Notes under the pieces: generated by a model
What the model was told of the DNA's origin: nothing
What the model saw: only the letters and a program-made list of their open reading frames with translations
The model's database searches: none
Shown: positions 1 through 8,166 of the stretch, piece after piece
Numbering within the stretch: position 1 is the first letter of the stretch
How the letters are laid out: the number at the start of each line of letters is the position of its first letter
NCBI RefSeq assembly: GCF_018636735.1
Contig: NZ_CP045200.1
Location: 2,108,001-2,172,000, forward strand
Direction: 5' to 3'
Origin: Erythrobacter sp. 3-20A1M
GTDB lineage: Bacteria > Pseudomonadota > Alphaproteobacteria > Sphingomonadales > Sphingomonadaceae
Length of the DNA stretch: 64,000 nt
Made by a program: the position numbers and the translations under genes

Positions 1-210
1 GCGCTGGTCATTTTCCTGCTGGGTTTGGTGCTGTGCATTTTCGGTGCGCAGCTGTGCTGGTCGGTGCGCGATAACGTCATCGCTTCGCTCGGGATCAGCC
101 GGTCGATCGCGTATTTCCCGATGCCGGTATCGGGGCTGCTGATGGCGCTGTTCGCCTTGCCCCGGGTTTTCACCGGCCTCCCTTTCGAACCTGATCAAGA
201 AGACGACTGA
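1..210 (+). CDS. TRAP transporter small permease (DctQ family), 3' part only
   Basis: The first 69 codons visible are the end of a gene that begins before the window. The translation is hydrophobic with two membrane-like segments and an acidic tail (EPDQEDD), as at the C-terminus of DctQ-type small permeases. Its stop overlaps the start of the next gene as TGATG, so the two are translationally coupled, and the next gene is plainly a DctM-type large permease; this pairing is the main support. In the family, DctQ and DctM form the membrane part of a Na+-driven, binding-protein-dependent uptake system for organic acids or uronates. Lying beside pectin genes, the substrate may be a uronate or oligogalacturonate, but that is inference. 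Confidence 0.75.
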   Translation, partial: ALVIFLLGLVLCIFGAQLCWSVRDNVIASLGISRSIAYFPMPVSGLLMALFALPRVFTGLPFEPDQEDD

Positions 211-1170
211 TGGAATTGCTGGTTCTCTTCGTTGTTCTGTTCGCCCTGCTGATCCTCGGCGTGCCGGTCGGCTTCGCCCTGCTCGGTTCCGCCATCGCGT
301 GCTTTGCCGTCATGGACATTCCGCTGATCGTGGCCGTTCAGCGGACGGCTGCCGGGATCAGCGTCTTCACCCTGATGGCGATTCCGTTCTTCATCTTCGC
401 CGGCGATCTGATGTACCGCGCCGGCATTGCCGACCGTCTCGTGCGCGTCGCCGATGCAGCGGTTGGGCGAGTTCGCGGCGGGCTCGGCCTAGTCGACGTG
501 GGCGCATCGATGATGTTCGGCGCGGTGTCCGGATCGGCCATCGCCAGCGCCTCCGCGATCGGTTCGACGATGGTCCCCCTGATGAAGGACAAGGGCTATC
601 CGCTCGATTATTCGGTCAACGTGACGGTGACCGCCGCCATCGTCGGCCTGTTGATCCCGCCTTCGCACAACATGATCATCTATTCCGCCGCCTCCGGCAT
701 CGGGGTGTCGATCGGGGACCTGTTCATGGCGGGCGTGCTGCCAGGCTTGCTGACCGGGGCCATGCTGATGGCCACGGCGTGGTTCGTTGCCCGCCAGCGG
801 CAGCTTCCCAAGGGCTATTTTCCCGGCTGGCGAGCGCTATTGCGCGCGGTTGCGGTCGCGCTGCCCGGGCTGATGACCGCGATTATCATCATGGGCGGTA
901 TCCTGAGCGGTATCTTCACGCCGACCGAGAGCTCGGCGATCGCGGTGATCTACACCGTTCTGGTCGGCACGCTCGTCTATCGCAGCCTCGGGTGGAACGA
1001 ATTCTGGGGCGCGGCGCGCAAGTCGGCGCGGACCACGGCGATGGTCCTGTTCATCATCGCGACCGCCACCGCCTTCGGTTTTGCGCTTGCTCTGCTGGAG
1101 GTGCCCACCGAGCTCGCCAGCCTGATCGCGGTCATCACCGACAACCCGGTCATGACCCTGCTCATCATCC
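210..1170 (+). pseudogene. TRAP transporter large permease (DctM family), C-terminally truncated
   Basis: Starts at ATG 210 in a TGATG overlap with the small permease. About 320 residues of a DctM-type permease are readable, with many membrane helices and family stretches such as GAVSGSAIASASAIGSTM and LLIPPSHNMIIYSA. Family members have about 425 residues. Homology stops near 1170 after MTLLII; beyond that the frame stays open to 2432, but only because it reads the antisense of the pectinesterase gene on the other strand. About 100 C-terminal residues, including the last helices, are therefore missing and replaced by nonsense sequence, so the transporter is probably dead. The break coincides with the point where the opposing pectinesterase loses its own end, which suggests a deletion joining two convergent genes. 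Confidence 0.8.
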
Positions 1171-2273
1171 CAGCCGCGGGTGATGACGTTGCTCATCTCT
1201 TGCACGGTCATGGTCGGTCGCCAAGTCACGCCGATATCGTCGTAACGCGCGCCGGGGCCGGTGGCCCCCGTTTCCCAGAAGCGCGAGTCCTGCGGGCGGA
1301 ATATATCGGTCTTCGTGCCGTCGCGCGCGGTTCCCGCCATGCTCGTCCAGTGCGCCGGCGCGATATGGGCGTCCATCCAGCAATCGGCGAACACTGCCAT
1401 GCCCACCGCCCTAGGGTCGGCATAGCGGCCATCGGGAAACCGGGTCGTGGGATGCCACGGCCGCGCCAGTGCCACGCTCCCATCGGGGACGCCGTCCTCG
1501 CGCGTCAGCCGACAATTGCGGAACACGATCCCGACCGGCTGAGAGAGCTGGGTGGATGGGGCGGCGATGTAGGACTGGAAGCCGTCGCTATCGACGCCGC
1601 TGCGCGGGCGCGAACGGATCTCGCTATCCTCGATCAGCAACTGCCCGTCGCCGAAGATGAAATCGACATTTCCCGCGATCAGGCTGTCGCGCACGACCGC
1701 TCGCCCCCCATGCGCGAACAGCGTGTCCTGATAGCCGAGAAGGGCCACGTCGCGCAGCAGCACCATGTCGCTGGTCTCGTCGAGCAGGACGGCGAGTGCC
1801 TGCGAATTGCCGATCTTGCGCGGGTCGGAGTCCGGCAAGGCATCGTTGGCGAGGTAGTCGAAGTCGTTCTCGATCGTCAGTCCGGCGATGCGGATATTCT
1901 GTCCGGCAAGCGTGAGGGTCGCCGATCCCGCCGTGCCCCAGCCGTCGCGATGATAGGGACCGGCATTCTCGGCGACGAGATCGTTATGCAGAACGGTCGA
2001 GCCTCGGCCGGCACCCTGGATGGTGAGGTTGGATCGCCCGATCACGACGCGTTCTTCATATTCCCCGGGACCGATATCGATACGCACCGGGGCGCTGTCT
2101 GCCGCATCGACGGACTGGAGCGCGCCGGTGAGGGTGGCAAAGCACGCGGGCCGCGCTCCGCAATCCTTGCTGACCTCGATCCTAGCGGCGGAGGATTGCG
2201 GCGGCAGGGTCGTGCAGGCAGCGGTGCACAGGAGCATTGCCGTGAGCGAGGAAAGGCTGGTGGTGGTCTTCAA
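837..2273 (-). CDS. pectinesterase (CE8), C-terminus fused to antisense sequence
   Basis: Pectin methylesterase: hydrolyses methyl esters of polygalacturonate. A lipoprotein-like signal with Cys near residue 20 (LLCTAAC) suggests the cell envelope. CE8 landmarks are seen in order: GYQDTLFA, DFIFGDGQ and LARPW, which include the two catalytic aspartates and the arginine. Start is TTG at 2273, four bases after the stop of the upstream esterase, so coupled translation is likely; no better start was seen. Family homology ends at about 1171 (VITRGW). The frame then runs on to a stop at 837 through the antisense of dctM, adding about 110 unrelated residues. The catalytic fold looks complete, so the enzyme may still work if the tail is tolerated. 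Confidence 0.8.
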   Translation of the reverse strand: MKTTTSLSSLTAMLLCTAACTTLPPQSSAARIEVSKDCGARPACFATLTGALQSVDAADSAPVRIDIGPGEYEERVVIGRSNLTIQGAGRGSTVLHNDLVAENAGPYHRDGWGTAGSATLTLAGQNIRIAGLTIENDFDYLANDALPDSDPRKIGNSQALAVLLDETSDMVLLRDVALLGYQDTLFAHGGRAVVRDSLIAGNVDFIFGDGQLLIEDSEIRSRPRSGVDSDGFQSYIAAPSTQLSQPVGIVFRNCRLTREDGVPDGSVALARPWHPTTRFPDGRYADPRAVGMAVFADCWMDAHIAPAHWTSMAGTARDGTKTDIFRPQDSRFWETGATGPGARYDDIGVTWRPTMTVQEMSNVITRGWDDEQGHDRVVGDDRDQAGELGGHLQQSKRKTEGGGGRDDEQDHRRGPRRLARRAPEFVPPEAAIDERADQNGVDHRDRRALGRREDTAQDTAHDDNRGHQPGQRDRNRAQ

Positions 2274-2277
2274 TTGA

Positions 2278-3339
2278 TCATTCCTCGGCTTGCGATGGGC
2301 GCGCGGGCGGCAGGTCCTTCAGGAAGCTGTCGATCGCTTCCACAACCTGTCCCAGATAGGGGTCGAACAGCCAGAACGTATGCGGCAGTCCCGCGAAGTG
2401 GACGTGGCGGACCGGAATGCCCTCCGCGGTGAGCGTGGCGATGACTTCGTCACGACCGGCCGTGAACCGGTCATCCTCTCCGCTCACGATGAGAGTAGGT
2501 GGCGAAGCTGCGCTCAGATGGGTGGCCGCGCTCGCCTCTCGCCAGGTTTGCGGCGCGGTTTCCATCGACCCGCCAAGCCAGCGTGCGGCGGCGGAGTCCT
2601 CGCCTGCGGCGTTTTCGTACCGCAGCGCGAGTGGCGTGGTGAAATCCAGCACCCCATCCAGATCGATCAGCGCATTGAGGCGTGGCGCATGCGCCGCTCC
2701 GCCCGAGAACAGTGCCGTTCCCCCGGTATACGCGATGAGCGAAGCCATCTGACCGCCGGACGATTCCCCGCCGATCGCGATCCGCCGGGGGTCGATCCCG
2801 AAGGCTTGGGCGTTTTCGATCGTCCATCCGACCGCCGCGTTCACGTCGATCAGTCCGGCAGGATAAGGGCTTTCCAGCGCCAGCCGGTATTCGGGTATGA
2901 CCACCGCGTAGCCGCGCTGCGCAAGCAGGTTGGCCATGGCGTAGAAATTGGACTTGTTGCCCGACCGCCAAGCCCCACCATGCACCAGCACGATCGCCTG
3001 CGCCGGTTTGGCGGAAGGGGCGGGGAGGAACACGTCGGCATGCAATTCGCGCATTCCGCGCTTTGCATAGAGCCGATCGAACATGATCCGGCGTCCGTCC
3101 CCCAGCTCAAGGGTAGGGATGGCCAATTCGCGGTGCGCGGGGCTGTTGGCTTCGAAGCGCTGCGACACCGTATAGCTGTCGTCCAGCAAGCGCGTGTGGT
3201 CGCCGGTGGAGCTGTGCGAGAGTGCTGTGCGCGGCTTATCCGCCGATGCGGGGAGCATACAGCCGGAAAGGGGTAGAACCGAGACGGCGGCAACCAGCAA
3301 GGTCACCGCCGTCCTTTGTACAAGATACTGTTTCAGCAC
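2278..3339 (-). CDS. alpha/beta-hydrolase lipoprotein esterase, probably pectin or xylan deacetylating
   Basis: A 353-residue serine esterase of the BD-FAE/carboxylesterase type. The N-terminus is a lipoprotein signal with lipobox LSGC (Cys27). Oxyanion motif HGGAW is at about 120-124, the nucleophile elbow GESSG at 191-195 (Ser193), and a C-terminal LPHTFW carries the likely catalytic His. Start is GTG at 3339; no ATG gives a sensible signal peptide. It sits nine bases after the TonB receptor and is followed at once by the pectinesterase, so one transcript probably makes a receptor and two exported esterases. Removal of acetyl groups from pectin is the natural guess; the exact substrate cannot be read from sequence. 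Confidence 0.75.
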   Translation of the reverse strand: MLKQYLVQRTAVTLLVAAVSVLPLSGCMLPASADKPRTALSHSSTGDHTRLLDDSYTVSQRFEANSPAHRELAIPTLELGDGRRIMFDRLYAKRGMRELHADVFLPAPSAKPAQAIVLVHGGAWRSGNKSNFYAMANLLAQRGYAVVIPEYRLALESPYPAGLIDVNAAVGWTIENAQAFGIDPRRIAIGGESSGGQMASLIAYTGGTALFSGGAAHAPRLNALIDLDGVLDFTTPLALRYENAAGEDSAAARWLGGSMETAPQTWREASAATHLSAASPPTLIVSGEDDRFTAGRDEVIATLTAEGIPVRHVHFAGLPHTFWLFDPYLGQVVEAIDSFLKDLPPARPSQAEE

Positions 3340-3348
3340 GTACCGGCT

Positions 3349-6096
3349 TCAATAGGTGTATCGGGCACCCAGGAACCACTGCGCGCCGGTATGGCTGTAT
3401 TCGCGCGGAAGGTATTGGTCGCCAAAGCCCGTGCCATAGATCAATTCCTTCTCGTCGGTGATATTTATCCCTTCGAGGGTCACCGCGAACTTCTCGGTCA
3501 CGTTGACGAACGCCGAGAAGTCGACATGCGTCGGGCCGTATTTGCGCTCCTGGACGTGGCCGTTTCCGCCCGGTTCGCTCAACAGATAATCATCGCGCTT
3601 GTTGACCGACAGGCGCACGCCGTAATCCTTGTGATCGTAATAGAACGTGGCGTTGTAGGAGTTGGGCGACAGTCCGGTGGAATCTTCGGCCGACACATGG
3701 GTGTAGTTGGCGGCGACACCGAAATACTGGAGCATGCCCGGGAGGAAGGTGAACGGCTGGTTCACGGTGACTTCGATACCCCGGACCCGGTTGCCGTCGT
3801 CGCTGTTGACCGGGATGTAGAAAGTGTAGGGCACCTCCGCCGGATCGGCATTGTACGACGGGTCGTAGACCGGGTCCGCGTAGATGCCGGGCCAGAACAC
3901 CGGATCGATCATCTGTTCGACCACGTCGGTCTTGAGCGAGGTCACGATGTCCTTGTTGAACAGCGCGACCGCCACCAGGCCGCCATTGGGGGTGTAGTAT
4001 TCGAACGAAAGGTCGAGGTCGTTCGACTCGTAGGGCTTCAGGGCAGGATTGCCGAGATTGCTGACGGTGCGCGTGGTGTAACCGAAGCTCGGCCCGGCGA
4101 TGTTGAGCGAGCCCAGGCCCGGCCGCGTCATGCTGCGCCCGTAGGCGAAGCGGGCGACGACATCGGGCGTGATCTCCAGCGCAAGGTTCAGCGACGGGAG
4201 GTAATTGTCGTAGGTGTTGCCCTGCTCGACATTGGTGCCGTTGAGGACCGCTTCCGACGTCACCTTGGTCCGGACGTAGCGAACGCCGGCATTCGCACGC
4301 AGCAGCATGGAGCCGATGTCGAAATCGGAATTGATCTCGACATACCCGCCCAGCGTTTCCTCCGAAACTTTCCAGCCGCGTCCGACGTCGAGAGTGTAGC
4401 CCGCGGGGAACCCGCCAGCCGATCGCAGTGCGTCGAAATCAACGACTGCAAATGGAACCAGAGTTTCGTCCAGTCCGCGTCCGAAATTGTCGATGGGGAA
4501 GGGGATGATGTAATCGAGTGGCGACTGGGAAACCGCATCGCCATAGCCTTCTTCATAGCGAACCGACCGGTCGTTATAGGCCGCGCCAAGCAGGACGCTG
4601 AAGCGATCGCCGTCGTACACGAAGTCACCTTTCGTGGTGAAATTCTTCTTGTCGACGTTGTTTATGCGATTGCCCGATGTCTGCGCGTTGATGAAATTGT
4701 CCGGGTCGTTCGGATCCCAGCCTCCGTAGTCCACTTGCGCGACGTACGGGTTGTCCCGGAAATCGTAGCTGTAGAAGTGGGGCGCGGAGCGGGTGTAGAA
4801 ACGCAGCTCGGTACGGTCCGCCTGGTCCGCCGCATATCCGACCAGACCACTAAACGTGATGTCGTCGCTGACGTCGTAATCGGCGTTGAACATGTACTGG
4901 TTGAAGGTCGATTTCGAATACTGGTAGCGGCTTTCGAACCAGCTGGTCACATCGTCGAACGACGCTGCGATCAGTTGCTTCCCGTCGGGACCGACCACGA
5001 ATTCCAGCGGCGTCTGGCCGGTGAAGTTACCGGGATCGCCGTGGGTCAGCAGCCATTCCATCGAGTTGTAGTTGCGCCGGTCGTTCTCCAGTTCCGAATG
5101 CAGCCAGTCGAACGAAAGCTTCAGCCCATCGGCGGGCGCGAGCTGAACCGAGCCGGTCAGCCCCAGCCGCTTCTGATCGTTGCCGAAGTAGTCGGCGCGC
5201 GGCAGGCGAGGGGCCCACAGGCAGTCCAGCGGGTCGGCCGCGCCGCAGCTGCCGTCGACCGTTCCGATGACGGTCGGGTTGGTATCGGCCCAGCTATCGC
5301 CGGTTTCGTAGGGCGAGGTGTAGCGAACGGTGCCGAAGCCTTCCTGCCGCACGGTGCGCTCCGAATATGCAGCGGAGAACAGAACGCCTATCAGGCCGTC
5401 CGCGAACGTATCGCTGACCAGCGCGGTGAACCGGGGGTCGATCTTGTGGCTGAGCGAATTGTAGCCGGCCTGCGCCGATCCCACCACGGTCAGCCCCGGA
5501 TAATCGAAGGGGTGCGCGGTATAGAGGTCGACGGTGCCGGCGATGCCGCCTTCTTCGGTCGAGGCGCGTTGCGACTTCTGAACGTCGATCCGGTTGAATA
5601 GCTCGGATGCGAAGATGTGGAAGTCGAAAGAGCGCCCCGCGTTGATCGTGAAGCCACCGGAATCGAGACCGTCGGAGCTGGCAGGCACTTCCATGCCGTT
5701 GAGCGTCGTGCGGGTAAAATCGGGTGCGAAGCCGCGCAAAGTAATGTTGCGACCCTCGCCGCCCTCGCGCGAAACCGCGACGCCGGGAATACGCTGGATC
5801 GATTCGGCGATGTTCAGGTCCGGCATCTTGGCGATGTCTTCGGCGACGATGCTGTCGACGACGTTGACCGCCTCGCGCTTGATATCCTGCGCCTCCTTCA
5901 GCGACCCGCGAAAGCCGGTGACGATAATGACGTTCTCGTCGATCGCGGTTTCAGGCTCGGCCTGGGTCGCGGGATCTTCTTCGGCGGTTTGCGCATGGGC
6001 GACCGTGCATGGCAGCCCGATTCCCGCCAACAGCACAACGCCCATCGCCGACGACGACAGCGTGCGCGAAACCAAGCCAATCCGACCTCTCAGCAT
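3349..6096 (-). CDS. TonB-dependent receptor, probably for pectin oligosaccharides
   Basis: A 915-residue outer-membrane receptor of usual length. Signal peptide ends near residue 36 (AHAQ), the TonB box VIIVTG is at 56-61, the plug follows (IAESIQRIPGVAVSREGGEG, then TLRGF), and the C-terminus ends in an aromatic residue (ARYTY), as expected for BAM-assembled barrels. It belongs to the large receptor class with PDLNIAESIQRIPGV plugs common in Sphingomonadales and Caulobacterales for glycan uptake. Start ATG at 6096 has GAGAGG just upstream. The two downstream exported esterases point to pectin fragments as cargo (inference). Two operator-like palindromes lie 46 to 100 bases upstream. Confidence 0.88.
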   Translation of the reverse strand: MLRGRIGLVSRTLSSSAMGVVLLAGIGLPCTVAHAQTAEEDPATQAEPETAIDENVIIVTGFRGSLKEAQDIKREAVNVVDSIVAEDIAKMPDLNIAESIQRIPGVAVSREGGEGRNITLRGFAPDFTRTTLNGMEVPASSDGLDSGGFTINAGRSFDFHIFASELFNRIDVQKSQRASTEEGGIAGTVDLYTAHPFDYPGLTVVGSAQAGYNSLSHKIDPRFTALVSDTFADGLIGVLFSAAYSERTVRQEGFGTVRYTSPYETGDSWADTNPTVIGTVDGSCGAADPLDCLWAPRLPRADYFGNDQKRLGLTGSVQLAPADGLKLSFDWLHSELENDRRNYNSMEWLLTHGDPGNFTGQTPLEFVVGPDGKQLIAASFDDVTSWFESRYQYSKSTFNQYMFNADYDVSDDITFSGLVGYAADQADRTELRFYTRSAPHFYSYDFRDNPYVAQVDYGGWDPNDPDNFINAQTSGNRINNVDKKNFTTKGDFVYDGDRFSVLLGAAYNDRSVRYEEGYGDAVSQSPLDYIIPFPIDNFGRGLDETLVPFAVVDFDALRSAGGFPAGYTLDVGRGWKVSEETLGGYVEINSDFDIGSMLLRANAGVRYVRTKVTSEAVLNGTNVEQGNTYDNYLPSLNLALEITPDVVARFAYGRSMTRPGLGSLNIAGPSFGYTTRTVSNLGNPALKPYESNDLDLSFEYYTPNGGLVAVALFNKDIVTSLKTDVVEQMIDPVFWPGIYADPVYDPSYNADPAEVPYTFYIPVNSDDGNRVRGIEVTVNQPFTFLPGMLQYFGVAANYTHVSAEDSTGLSPNSYNATFYYDHKDYGVRLSVNKRDDYLLSEPGGNGHVQERKYGPTHVDFSAFVNVTEKFAVTLEGINITDEKELIYGTGFGDQYLPREYSHTGAQWFLGARYTY

Positions 6097-6141
6097 TCCT
6101 CTCTCCCATCTTTTCTCCGTTATCGCCGTTCTGATGCGGCT

Positions 6142-6196
6142 TTGATACCGGTGTCAACAATCACACCGACCTAGAAAGGTTTGATACCGGTGTCAA
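6142..6196 (-). promoter_or_regulatory. Twin 16-bp operator-like palindromes upstream of the TonB receptor
   Basis: TTGATACCGGTGTCAA occurs at 6142-6157 and again, identical, at 6181-6196, a 39-bp offset. Each copy is a palindrome with one mismatch pair around ACCGGT, in the style of LacI-family operators. Read on the receptor's strand, each copy starts with TTGACA, which could serve as a -35 box, so a bound repressor would block RNA polymerase. The regulator is not in the window. The rest of the gap to galE (6197-6436) holds only a 14-bp perfect palindrome, GGAGACCGGTCTCC at 6370-6383, of unknown role. Confidence 0.65.
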
Positions 6197-6436
6197 TGCG
6201 GCTGGTCGGCAATGCGCTGGTCGAGCCAAACATGAGCTTTAGGACGATCAACGGGGGACGCGGCGGGGCAAGTCGGGCCTGAGGACACAACCTAGCGCTG
6301 CCGACTTCACGCACGCTGCCTTGTGGGGGCGGACACCCGAAGGTATCGAGGCATTGCACGGCAGCGAGAGGAGACCGGTCTCCCTCCTGTCGGAATGCGG
6401 CACGTCTCATTTTACCCGGTGCTGGAGCTTGACCCG

Positions 6437-7459
6437 TTAGACGTCGCGCAATTGCGTCAGTTTCTCTTCCCACTTCAGCGCGTGTTCGATGATCGTGTCG
6501 AGATCGTCGTAGCGCGGCGTCCAGGGAACGGTCGCGCGCAGCAGCGAAATGTCGGCGACGAGCATGGCCGGGTCGCCCGCGCGGCGCTCGCCGAAGACGC
6601 GCTCGATCCGGCCTCCCGTCACCCGGTCGACCGCGTCGAGCACTTCGAGTACGGAGAACCCGCGCCCGTAGCCGCAATTCATGGTCATCGACCGTTCGGG
6701 CTCGGCGATCAGCGCATCGAGCGCCAGCACATGTGCCGCCGCCAGATCGCTGACATGAATGTAGTCGCGCACGCCGGTGCCGTCGGGCGTGTCGTAATCG
6801 GTCCCGAACACGCTGACGCAATCGCGCTTGCCCAGCGCGGCCTCGACCGCGACCTTGATCAGATGCGTCGCCCCCGCAGTCGACTGTCCTGTGCGCGCTT
6901 GCGGATCGGCCCCGGCGACGTTGAAGTAACGCAGCGCGCAGAAGTTGACCGGATGGGCATGGGCGGTATCCGCCAGCATTTGCTCGGTCATCAGCTTTGA
7001 CCAGCCGTAGGGATTGATCGGCACGGTCGGCGTCTGCTCCGTCACCGGGGAAACATCGGGTACGCCGTAGGTGGCGGCGGTCGAGCTGAACAGGATATGC
7101 GGCACGCCAGCCGCCACCGCAGCTTCGATGAGACCGCGGCTCTTCACGGTATTGTTCTCGTAATACCACAATGGCTTGGCGACCGATTCAGGCACGATGA
7201 TCGAGCCTGCGAAATGCATCACCGCCCCTCGGCCATCGCCCATGCCCTGTTCGGCGAAAATCCGCTCCAGCAGATCGCGGTTGGCGATATCGCCTTCGTA
7301 AAAGGGAACGCCCTCTGGCACCGCGAAGCGGAAACCGGTCGAAAGATTGTCGATCACCGCCACGGGGCGCCCGGCATCGCGCAAGGCGTGCACCGCGTGG
7401 CTACCGATATAGCCCGCACCGCCGGTTACGAGGATGCAGCTTTTAACCGTTGTCTGCAT
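6437..7459 (-). CDS. galE: UDP-glucose 4-epimerase
   Basis: A 340-residue cytoplasmic short-chain dehydrogenase-type epimerase that interconverts UDP-glucose and UDP-galactose. The NAD-binding motif GGAGYIG is at residues 13-19, the catalytic YxxxK is in NPYGWSKLM, and GVRDYIHVSDL is the conserved GalE signature. The start is set at ATG 7459 (MQTTVKSC), because the open frame beyond it to 7669 encodes nothing like the family. It would supply UDP-galactose for the EPS genes downstream, or recycle galactose; it is not linked in one transcript to either neighbour. No ribosome site of note is seen. Confidence 0.93.
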   Translation of the reverse strand: MQTTVKSCILVTGGAGYIGSHAVHALRDAGRPVAVIDNLSTGFRFAVPEGVPFYEGDIANRDLLERIFAEQGMGDGRGAVMHFAGSIIVPESVAKPLWYYENNTVKSRGLIEAAVAAGVPHILFSSTAATYGVPDVSPVTEQTPTVPINPYGWSKLMTEQMLADTAHAHPVNFCALRYFNVAGADPQARTGQSTAGATHLIKVAVEAALGKRDCVSVFGTDYDTPDGTGVRDYIHVSDLAAAHVLALDALIAEPERSMTMNCGYGRGFSVLEVLDAVDRVTGGRIERVFGERRAGDPAMLVADISLLRATVPWTPRYDDLDTIIEHALKWEEKLTQLRDV

Positions 7460-7667
7460 GGGTTCTAAACATGTCCACCTGGCATCACATCGAGCGGTGC
7501 CTTTCGCACAATACCTGCACGGATTCGTTAATCCGCGCCGGCGGGTGAGCTTTGACCGTTCCCAACGCTCTCGTCCCTGGCACTCCGCCCTGCCGACAGG
7601 CCTCGGCTTAATGGTTCGGAAACCGCTGCCCTGTACCAACCGGAGGCCCTTAAAATCTGGAAATACC

Positions 7668-8163
7668 ATGGAAGATCGGGAAAAAAAGCGACTGCAATCG
7701 CTCCACGGCTACCGGCTGCTCGACACCCCCCCCCGAGCCGGAATTCGACGAGATCGTAAGGCGCGCGGCGGAGCGGTTCGATACCCCGATCGCGCTCATG
7801 TCGCTGGTCGACGCAGACCGGCAGTGGTTCAAGGCGAAGGTCGGTCTCGATGTCGACGAGACGCCGCGCTCGGTCGCGTTCTGTGCCTATGCCATTCAGG
7901 GCGAGGACGTGATGGTGGTGGAAGATGCAAGGGACGACGAACGGTTCAACAGCAATCCGCTCGTCATCGACGATCCTTCGATCCGTTTCTATGCGGGCGC
8001 CCCGGTCACGGTAGCAGACGGGGCCAAGCTGGGCACGATCTGCATCATCGACCGCAAGCCGAGGCACGATTTCAGCGAGGCGGACAGGGAAGCGCTGACC
8101 AAACTGGCGGCGGAGGTGAGCCAGGTACTTGGATCGCACCGAGAAATGGCCAGCTCGGGGTAG
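7668..8163 (+). pseudogene. GAF-domain protein, frameshifted in a poly-C tract
   Basis: Starting at ATG 7668 the translation begins MEDREKKRLQSLHGYRLLDTPP, then shifts frame. Family members continue EPEFDEIVRRAAERFDTPIAL, and that text is found here one frame over. The tract at 7727-7735 is nine Cs; eight would restore the frame, and the total length (496 bases) is one more than a multiple of three. Downstream the GAF domain is intact to a TAG at 8161-8163, three bases before the hybrid kinase gene. Such short GAF proteins often act as input or accessory partners of adjacent kinases. The fault may be a sequencing slip, a dead gene or a phase-variable tract; an internal start at 7798 would leave only 121 residues. 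Confidence 0.75.
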
Positions 8164-8166
8164 GAC

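Noticed and set aside
1171-2432. Continuation of the dctM frame to a 740-residue protein
   Set aside because: The part after 1170 is the antisense of pectinesterase codons and has no family pattern.
7575-7595. TGGCACTCCGCCCTGCC as a sigma-54 promoter of the GAF/kinase genes
   Set aside because: The -12 GC is one base out of register and no activator motif is nearby.
7460-7669. N-terminal extension of galE
   Set aside because: The extra residues come before a complete GalE start and look like noise.
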